DNA from: Bacillota bacterium
Lineage (GTDB): Bacteria > Bacillota > Clostridia > Christensenellales > CAG-138
Direction: 5' to 3'
Assembly (NCBI GenBank): GCA_023393045.1
Contig: JAEWMV010000215.1
Span: 1-8,762, forward strand
DNA length: 8,762 nt
In this document: positions 1-5,266 of the stretch, one piece after another
Layout: each line of letters begins with the position of its first letter
How positions within the stretch are numbered: the first letter of the stretch is position 1
The notes under the pieces: model-generated
The model's input: only the letters and a program-made list of their open reading frames with translations
Database searches by the model: none
What the model was told of the DNA's origin: nothing
Translations under genes and position numbers: made by a program

Positions 1-224
1 GTGCCGGACCGAGCCACTGGGAGCTGACGACCAACAACGGGGAGACGCTGATTCTATCGAAGGTTCGGCATAAGCATATCCCCACGCAGGCACAGGTCTA
101 CAATTGGCTTTGCGGCGCGGGCCTCACGATCGAGCGGACGTACCGCAACTTCACCGGGGAACCCCTTACCGAGCCGATCAACGAGGGCACATACCGCGCG
201 ACCATCTGGGCGCGCAAGGACTGA
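1..224 (+). CDS. C-terminal end of a SAM-dependent methyltransferase (partial)
   Basis: The reading frame that is open from base 3 ends at TGA 222-224 and gives the last 73 residues of a protein that begins outside the window. The tail has the pattern of a class I SAM methyltransferase C-terminus: a strand-turn-strand (ELTTNNGETLILSKVRHKHI), then a helix and strand (VYNWLCGAGLTIE, the usual 'L..AGF.v' element), a variable loop, and a final strand ending TYRATIWARKD, like the 'ar.K' end of Methyltransf_11/25 proteins. The SAM-binding motif is off the left edge, so the assignment rests on the C-terminal pattern alone and the substrate is unknown. It lies on the same strand as another methyltransferase at 383, 158 bases downstream, and may be functionally linked to it. 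A GC-rich hairpin follows the stop codon. Confidence 0.6.
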   Translation, partial: AGPSHWELTTNNGETLILSKVRHKHIPTQAQVYNWLCGAGLTIERTYRNFTGEPLTEPINEGTYRATIWARKD

Positions 225-238
225 CATCGAAGCGGCGA

Positions 239-264
239 CCGTCGGGGCGGAAACGTCCCGGCGG
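239..264 (+). terminator. GC-rich hairpin after the first methyltransferase
   Basis: CCGTCGGGGCG (239-249) can pair with CGTCCCGGCGG (254-264) over 11 base pairs, two of them G-U, closing a GAAA tetraloop (250-253). No U-tract follows, so it is a weak or factor-dependent terminator, or a 3'-end stabiliser, rather than a classic intrinsic terminator. Its 3' arm resembles that of the hairpin at 1197-1227. Confidence 0.4.
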
Positions 265-301
265 GCATGTAAGCAATGAATAAGTTAAGGAGGCGTTTAC
301 A

Positions 302-358
302 ATGAGGCAGATCAACATCGTCCATACCCAAACATCAAGGAGGGTGACGATATTTTAG
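302..358 (+). CDS. 18-codon leader ORF upstream of methyltransferase
   Basis: ATG at 302 is preceded by a strong ribosome binding site, AAGGAGG at 287-293, with 8 bases of spacing. The ORF encodes MRQINIVHTQTSRRVTIF and stops at TAG 356-358. It is in the same frame as the methyltransferase start at 383, with a second in-frame stop (TAA, 365-367) between them. The stop sits directly against CCCTCCT (359-365), the segment able to mask the next gene's ribosome binding site, so a ribosome ending here would cover that segment. This placement suggests a regulatory leader peptide or a translational-coupling ORF. The peptide is not rich in any one amino acid, so no inducing signal can be read from it. 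It could also be a non-functional short frame; the good binding site argues against that. Confidence 0.5.
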   Translation: MRQINIVHTQTSRRVTIF

Positions 359-378
359 CCCTCCTAAAAAACAGGAGG
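338..378 (+). promoter_or_regulatory. Competing hairpins controlling the methyltransferase RBS
   Basis: CCCTCCT at 359-365 is complementary to two flanking segments. It can pair with AGGAGGG at 338-344 inside the leader ORF (7 bp, 14-base loop), or its CCTCCT part (360-365) can pair with AGGAGG at 373-378 (6 bp, 7-base loop). The latter is the ribosome binding site of the gene starting at 383. The pairings are mutually exclusive, so the position of a ribosome on the leader ORF could open or close the binding site. The complementarity is seen in the sequence; its regulatory role is inferred. Confidence 0.45.
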
Positions 379-382
379 TTTT

Positions 383-1189
383 ATGTCTCTTAACTGGATT
401 AAGGTTGAGGAATTCCCATTCGACTGCACGCTCCTGATGGAGCGTTTTCAACTGCGCTATATGATGGAGAGCCGCCGCGAAAACGAGGCGTGGCGGGCCA
501 ACATGGCGCTTGCGCTCGCAACCCACCCGGCGGTGAAATGGTACATCGCCCACAGATGCCCGGAATGCGCGGGCATGGCGGAGGAACTTGCCGCAAGCGC
601 GCCGCAAAACGCCGATGCCGCCGCGATACGCAAGGCGGAAATCGCCGTGCTCGCCTCCGTGGAGGATTTCGTTTTATACACGAAGCCTGAGATCATGGAC
701 GAAAGCTGTGATTTCATCTACGCGTGGAAGGAAGAGCGCCTCTTTGAGATGGCGGACTTTGCGGGCAAAACCGTGCTGGACGTTGGCAGCGGCTCCGGCC
801 GCCTCGCCTTCGCCGCCGCAAAGCGCGCCCGCGAAGTCTACGCGAGCGAACCCGTTGAAACGCTGCGCGAATACCTGCGGCAAAAGATCAGGCGCGAGGG
901 CATATTGAACATGCGCGTGGTCGACGGCTTTGCAAATTCCCTCGCCTATCCCGACGATACGTTTGACATCGTGATGAGCGGTCACGTCGTGGGGGACGAT
1001 TATGCGGGCGAGATCGCGGAATTGACGCGCGTGGTGAAAAACGGCGGCTGGCTCATCGACTGCCGGGGCGAGGAAGCCCATAAGAACAAGCCCGATGCGG
1101 AACTGCTGCGCAGGGGCTTTGAGGAAATGCATTACGTGAGCACGCTCGGCGGGGACGTATACCGCTACAGGAAACAGATACTTAAGTAA
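383..1189 (+). CDS. Class I SAM-dependent methyltransferase
   Basis: The 268-residue protein has a Rossmann-fold methyltransferase core in its second half. Motif I is VLDVGSGSG at 131-139, followed by the acidic residue that binds the SAM ribose (E156, in YASEP). Motif II/post II is FDIVMSGHVV at 194-203, and motif III is RVVKNGGWLIDC at 216-227. The N-terminal 120 residues are an extra helical region containing HRCPEC (H57, C59, C62), a possible metal site or just a structural motif. The start is supported by AGGAGG at 373-378, only 4 bases from the ATG, which is tight. The substrate cannot be read from the sequence. The gene lies just downstream of another methyltransferase and behind an 18-codon leader ORF, so its translation may be regulated. 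A GC-rich hairpin follows the stop. The family call is secure, the specific role unknown. Confidence 0.85.
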   Translation: MSLNWIKVEEFPFDCTLLMERFQLRYMMESRRENEAWRANMALALATHPAVKWYIAHRCPECAGMAEELAASAPQNADAAAIRKAEIAVLASVEDFVLYTKPEIMDESCDFIYAWKEERLFEMADFAGKTVLDVGSGSGRLAFAAAKRAREVYASEPVETLREYLRQKIRREGILNMRVVDGFANSLAYPDDTFDIVMSGHVVGDDYAGEIAELTRVVKNGGWLIDCRGEEAHKNKPDAELLRRGFEEMHYVSTLGGDVYRYRKQILK

Positions 1190-1196
1190 CACCAGT

Positions 1197-1230
1197 CGCC
1201 CGCCGGAGCAAAGCGTTCCGGCGGGCGCTT
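1197..1230 (+). terminator. Stem-loop terminator after the methyltransferase
   Basis: CGCCCGCCGG (1197-1206) and CCGGCGGGCG (1218-1227) form a perfect 10-bp stem, extended by A-U, G-U and C-G pairs to 13 bp with a five-base loop (1210-1214). The following CTTCC is poor in T, so termination may be incomplete or factor-assisted. It begins eight bases after the stop codon. Confidence 0.5.
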
Positions 1231-1292
1231 CCACGAAACACGCAAAAAGGTTGAAAAGCGGGGTGGCCGCGCTTTGGAAGGGACTTTTGCAG

Positions 1293-1814
1293 ATGATTTA
1301 TTATCAGTACAACGAAGTAACGATTCGGAATATGGAAGATGCAGATGCACAAATCATCTGCGCCGCGGAAATCGCGCAGGGCGATCATGTAACGGTTGAA
1401 AAATACCACACCCGGCTTCGCGATCAGGCGGAGGGCAGATGCGCCGCGCTCGTTGCACAATACCGCGGAGACGTTGCCGGATATATCAACGTCTATTACG
1501 ATTCCACGTGGGGCGCTTTTGCGAATTGCGGCCTGTGCGAAATTGTCGATTTCGGCGTATTGGAAAAATTCAGACGGCGCGGAATCGGGAGTACGCTCAT
1601 GGATGCCGCCGAAGCGCTCGCTTTCGCGAAGGCGGATACGGTTTACCTCGGAGTAGGTTTGCACGCGGGCTACGGCAGCGCGCAGAGAATGTATGTCAAA
1701 CGCGGATATATTCCGGACGGCTCCGGCGTCTGGTATGGCGAAACAGTCTGCGCGCCTTATAGCGCCTGCATGAACGACGACGATTTGGTGCTGTATTTTT
1801 CAAAAAGCAAATAA
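1293..1814 (+). CDS. GNAT-family N-acetyltransferase
   Basis: The 173-residue protein has the layout of the GCN5-related acetyltransferase fold. It opens with a beta strand (EVTIRNMEDAD, residues 8-18). The acetyl-CoA pyrophosphate loop is RRRGIG at 94-99, within the motif A stretch 84-110 (IVDFGVLEKFRRRGIG then a helix). The motif B-like region is YGSAQRMYVKRGYIPDG at 127-143. It presumably transfers acetyl from acetyl-CoA to an amine; the acceptor is unknown. ATG 1293 is preferred because GGAAGGGA (1276-1283) precedes it at suitable spacing and the family normally starts just before the first strand. An upstream in-frame TTG at 1251 abuts its only purine run and would add 14 atypical residues. 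It is convergent with the metallopeptidase gene on the other strand. Confidence 0.85.
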   Translation: MIYYQYNEVTIRNMEDADAQIICAAEIAQGDHVTVEKYHTRLRDQAEGRCAALVAQYRGDVAGYINVYYDSTWGAFANCGLCEIVDFGVLEKFRRRGIGSTLMDAAEALAFAKADTVYLGVGLHAGYGSAQRMYVKRGYIPDGSGVWYGETVCAPYSACMNDDDLVLYFSKSK

Positions 1815-1815
1815 G

Positions 1816-1845
1816 AAAAGCACCCGCTGCGCAGGCGTTTTTATC
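1816..1845. terminator. Probable bidirectional terminator between convergent genes
   Basis: The 37-base gap between the two convergent stop codons has AAAAG on the left, a GC-rich core (CGCTGCGCAGGCG, imperfect dyad) and GTTTTTA on the right. T-tracts therefore follow the core on both strands. The stem is short, with a bulge, so the call rests mainly on position and the flanking A and T runs. Confidence 0.45.
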
Positions 1846-1851
1846 GAGCGG

Positions 1852-2541
1852 TTATTCGTTGAATACGTTCAACCTCCCCTTCACAAGCCGCCACGCGGGA
1901 TAAAACCTGTCCATATACGCGCGGAAAACGGCGTTGTGGCTTCTTTCCAACAGATGGACAAGCTCGTGTATCACCACGTAGTCCAAACACTCTGGCGGCT
2001 TTTTCACAAGCTGGAGGTTGAGGCATATGCAGCGCTTGGGGATCGTGCAGCTGCCCCAGCGGCTTTTCATATTGCGGATGCGCCACGAGGCGGCCGCGAC
2101 GCCCACGATGTTCTCACAGCGCGCGAGAACCGCGGGAATCGCTTCCTCAAGGCGCGCGCGGTACCATGCTTCCATCGCCTTTTCGCGCTGCGCCGCCGTG
2201 CTTTCCCCGCGCATGGTCAGTATGAGGGCGCCCCCCTCAATTGCGACATCGTTGCGCGTGCCGCGCCGCAATTCAAGGCGGTAATGTTCGCCCCAAAAGA
2301 AATGGGTTTCACCCGAAACATACGTCTTGGCCTCGGGCGCGGGATGCCGCGCAAGTTTTTCTCGCTGCTTTTCAATCCACGGCAGGCGCGAGGCGGCAAA
2401 TGCGCGTATCTCCTCGTCGGACACGGCGCGCGGGGCGGTGATCGCCACGTGGCCGTCCGGCGGGTACACGCGGACGTACATATTTTTGATCTTCTTTTTT
2501 TCAACGGCGAAGTCTACGCCGCCTATGGCAAAACTCTTCAT
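1852..2541 (-). CDS. YgjP/DUF45-family zinc metallopeptidase-like protein
   Basis: The 229-residue protein matches the YgjP-like (COG1451, SprT/WSS1-related) family. The N-terminal half has the beta-rich MYVRVYPPDGHVAITAP segment (21-37) and the FxWGxxY element (82-87). The C-terminal half has the family signature RWGSC (161-165), then the zinc site HELVH at 192-196 with the catalytic Glu193 and a likely third ligand in SHN (His202). The length is normal for the family. Members are cytosolic predicted metal-dependent hydrolases whose natural substrate is largely uncharacterised. The ATG at 2539-2541 is preceded by GCAGGTG, a moderate ribosome binding site. The gene lies downstream of metA but is separated from it by a strong terminator. 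A TATCAT sequence (2582-2587, - strand) could be its -10 box, but no good -35 was seen. No signal peptide or membrane segment is visible. Confidence 0.88.
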   Translation of the reverse strand: MKSFAIGGVDFAVEKKKIKNMYVRVYPPDGHVAITAPRAVSDEEIRAFAASRLPWIEKQREKLARHPAPEAKTYVSGETHFFWGEHYRLELRRGTRNDVAIEGGALILTMRGESTAAQREKAMEAWYRARLEEAIPAVLARCENIVGVAAASWRIRNMKSRWGSCTIPKRCICLNLQLVKKPPECLDYVVIHELVHLLERSHNAVFRAYMDRFYPAWRLVKGRLNVFNE

Positions 2542-2600
2542 CGGCGCACCTGCCCTTCAACCGGCCGAACGGCCCTGCCCCATGATAGCACGAATCCGAT

Positions 2601-2632
2601 AGAGAGAAAAGCGCCGGTCACTTGACCGGCGC
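2601..2632 (-). terminator. Intrinsic terminator of metYA, overlapping the metA stop
   Basis: On the - strand GCGCCGGTC, loop AAGT, GACCGGCGC (2632-2611) forms a perfect 9-bp stem. It is followed by TTTTCTCTCT (2610-2601). The metA stop codon (2620-2618) lies at the loop-stem boundary, so a terminating ribosome would sit on the hairpin. Confidence 0.88.
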
Positions 2633-3559
2633 CGCAATGGCCGCTTCCAGCTTGCCCAGATCGTAGGGCGTTTCCTGATAGACGCAATAGTTGAGCCAGT
2701 TTGAAAAGAGCAGATTGGAATGCCCTCTCCAGCGCATGACGGGGGTTTTCGCGGGGTCGTCGCCGGGATAGTAGTTGCAGGGCAGGGCGATAGACACGCC
2801 CTTCCCGATATCGCGCCGGTATTCCCGGTCGAGCGTATCCCTGTCGTACTCGGAATGGCCCGTCACATACACGCGCCGCCCGCCCTTCTCCGCCACGAGG
2901 TACACGCCCGCCTCGTCGGACACGGAGAGTACCTCAAGGGAGGGAATCCTTTGGATGTCCTCCGCGCGCACCTCGGTGTAGCGCGAGTGGGGGGCGAAGT
3001 AAAAATCGTCAAACCCGCGAAGGAGGGGGTGCGTGGGGTTGAGCAGCCTGTGCGCGTACACGCCGGAGAGTTTTTCCATAAGAGGGTATTTGGGAATACC
3101 GTGGTGGCGATAAAGCCCGGCCTGCGCGCCCCAGCAGATGTGCAGCGTGGAGAATACGTTGTCGTTCGACCAGTCGAGTATGTCGCACAGCTCATCCCAG
3201 TAATCCACCTCTTCAAAGGGGAGCTGCTCGATGGGCGCGCCCGTGACGATGAGCCCGTCGTAACGCTCGTTTTGCACCTCGCGAAGGGTCCTGTAATAGC
3301 GAAGCAGATATTCCGCGCTGGTGTTCTTTGCGTTGTGCGTTTCCATCTGCAAAAGCTCGATTTCCATCTGGAGCGGCGTGTTGGAAAGAAGGCGCAAAAA
3401 CTGCGTCTCCGTCGCCACCTTGGTGGGCATGAGGTTGAGTATGAGGATTTTGAGCGGGCGGATGTCCTGGCTTTTCGCCCGCATCTCCGTCATGACGAAG
3501 ATGTTTTCCTCATTGAGCGCACGGATGGCCGGAAGTCCCTCCGGCACGGTGATGGGCAT
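2618..3559 (-). CDS. metA: Homoserine O-acetyltransferase (MetA family)
   Basis: This enzyme catalyses the first committed step of methionine synthesis, acyl transfer to the homoserine hydroxyl. From the ATG at 3559 the protein has 313 residues. The catalytic residues then fall at the positions used for the E. coli and Bacillus enzymes: Cys142 in LHICWGAQAG, His235 and Glu237 in TGHSEYD. Residue 111 is Glu (GAPIEQLPFEEV). From published work on the family, Glu at 111 favours acetyl-CoA, while Gly favours succinyl-CoA, so acetyltransferase activity (EC 2.3.1.31) is expected despite the common 'succinyltransferase' label. The start is supported by the numbering match and by GGAGG seven bases upstream; a longer frame to 3628 adds 23 residues unlike the family. 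It is second in an operon with metY, whose product uses O-acetylhomoserine. A hairpin lies between them and a terminator overlaps the stop. Confidence 0.95.
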   Translation of the reverse strand: MPITVPEGLPAIRALNEENIFVMTEMRAKSQDIRPLKILILNLMPTKVATETQFLRLLSNTPLQMEIELLQMETHNAKNTSAEYLLRYYRTLREVQNERYDGLIVTGAPIEQLPFEEVDYWDELCDILDWSNDNVFSTLHICWGAQAGLYRHHGIPKYPLMEKLSGVYAHRLLNPTHPLLRGFDDFYFAPHSRYTEVRAEDIQRIPSLEVLSVSDEAGVYLVAEKGGRRVYVTGHSEYDRDTLDREYRRDIGKGVSIALPCNYYPGDDPAKTPVMRWRGHSNLLFSNWLNYCVYQETPYDLGKLEAAIAAPVK

Positions 3560-3584
3560 AGCGTAACCTCCATGGAACCCTGGT

Positions 3585-3610
3585 GGGCGGGAAGGTCTCC
3601 CCTCCCGCCC
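3585..3610 (-). other. Intercistronic hairpin between metY and metA
   Basis: GGGCGGGA (3585-3592) and TCCCGCCC (3603-3610) are a perfect inverted repeat. After one mismatch, two further G-C pairs close a four-base loop (3596-3599). No U-tract follows on the - strand, so it is not an obvious terminator. It lies in the 65-base gap between metY stop and metA start, about 26 bases before the metA ATG, and could affect mRNA stability or the metY:metA ratio. Confidence 0.6.
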
Positions 3611-3624
3611 GGGGCGAAATACAA

Positions 3625-4911
3625 TCAATCGGGGATGGCCGTATCGAGCGCCTGGCCCAAATCGTAGATCAGGTCCTCGGCATCCTCGAGGCCGATGGAG
3701 AGCCGGATGCTCTCAGGCGCACAGCCCGCCGCCCTCTGCTCCTCGGGCGAAAGCTGCTGGTGCGTGGTGGAAGCGGGATGGATCACGAGGGATTTCGCAT
3801 CCGCCACGTTGGCGAGCTGGGAGAAGATCTCAAGGCTGTCGATAAGCTTGCGCGCCTGATTCACGTCCCCCCTGACGGAGAAGGTGAAAATAGAGCCCGC
3901 GCCCTTGGGGAAGTACTTCTTCGCAAGCGCGTAATATTTGCTCGAGGGAAACCCGGGGTAGCTGACTTCCTTGACCTTGGGGTGCCTGGCGAGGAAGTCG
4001 ATGACCTTCTCTGTGTTGGAAACGTGCCTGGATACGCGAAGCGAGAGCGTTTCAAGGCTCTGTATGAAATTCCACGCGTTGAGCGGCGCGAGCGACGCGC
4101 CCGTGTCGCGCAGCAGCTGCACGCGCGCCTTGAGTATGTAGGCCACATTGCCAAGATCGGCGTACTTGATGCCGTGATAGCTCGCGTCCGGTTCGGTGAA
4201 GCCCGGGAACCTGCCGCTCGTCCAGTCGAAATTGCCGCCGTCCACGATGACGCCGCCTATGGAGCTGCCGTGCCCGCCGATGAACTTGGTGGCGGAGTGG
4301 ACGACCACGTTCGCGCCGTACTCGAACGGGCGGAAAAGATAGGGTGTGGCAAAGGTGTTGTCGATGATGACGGGCAGCTTGTATTTCTGCGCGATTTTCG
4401 CCACCGCCTCGAGGTCGATCACGTTGATGCCGGGATTGCCCAGCGACTCGAGGTAGATCGCCTTGGTGTTATCCCGGACGGCCTTCTCGAAGTTTGTGAC
4501 ATCGTCCGGGTCGACGAAGGTCGTGGTGATGCCAAGCTTGGGCAGCGTGGCGGAAAAGAGGTTGTACGTGCCGCCGTAGAGCGTGCTTGCGGACACGATG
4601 TGGTCTCCCGCGCCCGCGATGTTGAGTATGGAATAGGTAATGGCTGCCGCGCCGGAGGCCGTCGCCAGCGCCGCGCTGCCGCCCTCGAGCGCCGCGATGC
4701 GCTGCTCGAACACGTCGTTGGTGGGGTTCATGATGCGCGAATAGATGTTGCCCGTGGTCTTGAGGCCAAAGAGATCCTCCGCGTGCTGCGTGTTGTCAAA
4801 CACATAGGAGGTGGTCTGGTAAATGGGGACGGCGCGCGCCTTTGTCGCCGGGTCGGGCGCCTGCCCCGCGTGCACCTGCAGTGTGTCGAATCCGAGCTTC
4901 CTCTCGCTCAT
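3625..4911 (-). CDS. metY: O-acetylhomoserine aminocarboxypropyltransferase (sulfhydrylase)
   Basis: This PLP enzyme of the Cys/Met metabolism family replaces the acetate of O-acetylhomoserine with sulfide to form homocysteine. The 428 residues are typical for MetY and longer than cystathionine gamma-synthases (about 380-400). The PLP lysine is K209 in HSATKFIGGHG, and D184 in VIIDNTFATPY should pair with the pyridine nitrogen. Y57 and R59 in YSRIMNPT bind phosphate from the neighbouring subunit. STTHQQL (381-387) and the substrate-carboxylate arginine R403 (SIRLSIG) are present. The N-terminus (GFDTLQVHAGQ) and the long insert around GNFDWTSGRFPGF (226-238) are MetY features. The ATG is preceded by AAAGGCGG, a moderate binding site. 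It is the first structural gene of the operon, behind a Met/Cys-rich leader peptide and a leader terminator, which suggests transcription is attenuated when methionyl-tRNA is plentiful. Confidence 0.95.
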   Translation of the reverse strand: MSERKLGFDTLQVHAGQAPDPATKARAVPIYQTTSYVFDNTQHAEDLFGLKTTGNIYSRIMNPTNDVFEQRIAALEGGSAALATASGAAAITYSILNIAGAGDHIVSASTLYGGTYNLFSATLPKLGITTTFVDPDDVTNFEKAVRDNTKAIYLESLGNPGINVIDLEAVAKIAQKYKLPVIIDNTFATPYLFRPFEYGANVVVHSATKFIGGHGSSIGGVIVDGGNFDWTSGRFPGFTEPDASYHGIKYADLGNVAYILKARVQLLRDTGASLAPLNAWNFIQSLETLSLRVSRHVSNTEKVIDFLARHPKVKEVSYPGFPSSKYYALAKKYFPKGAGSIFTFSVRGDVNQARKLIDSLEIFSQLANVADAKSLVIHPASTTHQQLSPEEQRAAGCAPESIRLSIGLEDAEDLIYDLGQALDTAIPD

Positions 4912-4990
4912 ATTGGTTTCCGCCTTTCTTCAGCTTGATTTTTTCATATTTCAAAGCCGACAACGCAGGAACGCCCCTTTAAAAGCACAT

Positions 4991-5019
4991 AAAAAACCGG
5001 CGGTCCTGCGACGCGCCGG
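4991..5019 (-). terminator. Attenuator terminator in the metYA leader
   Basis: On the - strand CCGGCG (5019-5014), a bulged C (5013), GTC (5012-5010), loop GCAG, GAC (5005-5003) and CGCCGG (5002-4997) form a 9-bp stem. TTTTTT (4996-4991) follows directly. It stands 34 bases after the leader ORF stop and 79 bases before the metY ATG, so it would abort transcripts before the structural genes. A 5-bp mini-hairpin, CTGAT/ATCAG (5033-5021), precedes it. Confidence 0.88.
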
Positions 5020-5077
5020 CCTGATTTTATCAGAGTTTGTGTTCCGCTTGGATCACACAAGGCGTGGGCGCGCAGCA
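5007..5077 (-). promoter_or_regulatory. Candidate antiterminator pairing in the metYA leader
   Basis: The end of the leader ORF, TGCTGCGCGCC (5077-5067), is complementary to GGCGCGTCGCA (5017-5007), which contains most of the terminator 5' arm and part of its loop. The duplex has nine Watson-Crick pairs, one G-U and one mismatch. It would prevent the terminator from forming. The segment lies just after the Met/Cys codon run, so a ribosome stalled there would leave it free, while one reaching the stop would partly cover it. TTGTGT (5060-5055) can also pair with ACACAA (5042-5037) around the leader stop codon. The pairings are read from the sequence; the mechanism is inferred. Confidence 0.5.
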
Positions 5078-5163
5078 AAGAGCATGGGCATGCACATGCA
5101 CATGGCCATTTCGCCGCGCATCATGACGAAGCTGCAGTTGGGTTCCAGGTTCTCCCGCTTCAT
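5053..5163 (-). CDS. Met/Cys-rich leader peptide of the metYA operon
   Basis: This 36-codon ORF runs from ATG (5163) to TGA (5055-5053) and has a ribosome binding site GGAAAGG (5178-5172) with 8 bases of spacing. Besides the start codon it has seven Met codons, all between positions 14 and 27 (14, 15, 19, 21, 23, 25, 27), and Cys at 10, 22 and 24. Residues 19-27 read MAMCMCMPM. It lies about 24 bases downstream of a promoter with a perfect -35 box and upstream of an intrinsic terminator and metY-metA. This is the classic layout of a ribosome-mediated attenuator, with Met codons as the sensor of charged tRNA-Met and the Cys codons perhaps sensing sulfur supply. It is unlikely to act as a protein. 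A small metal-binding peptide is the main alternative, but the position before methionine genes fits the leader role better. Confidence 0.75.
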   Translation of the reverse strand: MKRENLEPNCSFVMMRGEMAMCMCMPMLFAARPRLV

Positions 5164-5193
5164 CGCACTCGCCTTTCCAAAAGTATTTCCCAT

Positions 5194-5223
5194 ATAGTAT
5201 TACACGCCGGGGAGCGTTGTCAA
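5194..5223 (-). promoter_or_regulatory. Promoter of the metYA operon
   Basis: On the - strand a perfect -35 box TTGACA (5223-5218) is followed, after 18 bases, by TACTAT (5199-5194) as a 4/6 match to the -10 consensus. Transcription would begin near 5187, about 24 bases before the leader peptide ATG. The TAATACT overlapping the -10 (5202-5196) recurs upstream of both regulator genes to the right. Confidence 0.65.
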
Positions 5224-5266
5224 CCGGAAAATTTCGTTTTTCGCCGCGTGCAGCCCGTCGGGCAGC

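Noticed and set aside
1251..1292. TTG start for the acetyltransferase at 1251
   Set aside because: The only purine run abuts the TTG without spacing, and the extra 14 residues are not family-like. ATG 1293 has a properly spaced binding site.
3560..3628. Upstream start for metA at 3628
   Set aside because: It would add 23 residues rich in Arg, Gly and Pro, overlap metY and the hairpin, and shift catalytic residues away from the standard numbering.
2720..4938. Long open frames on the + strand opposite metA and metY
   Set aside because: They are antisense to two well-supported enzymes, have Arg/Val/Gly-rich sequence typical of frames opposite GC-rich genes, no recognisable domain and no ribosome binding site.
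5053..5163. Met/Cys peptide as a copper- or metal-binding protein
   Set aside because: MCMCM could bind metal, but the peptide is only 36 residues, has no other metal-protein context, and lies between a promoter and an attenuator for methionine genes.
4912..5190. SAM riboswitch or T-box upstream of metY
   Set aside because: I could not find the conserved SAM-I core or the T-box GGGTGG-type element on the - strand. The region is instead filled by a short ORF and a terminator. A covariance-model search would settle it.
5239..5266. Terminator after the XRE gene
   Set aside because: Only a 4-bp GCCC/GGGC stem is present near 5251-5264, with no direct U-tract on the - strand, so it was not annotated.
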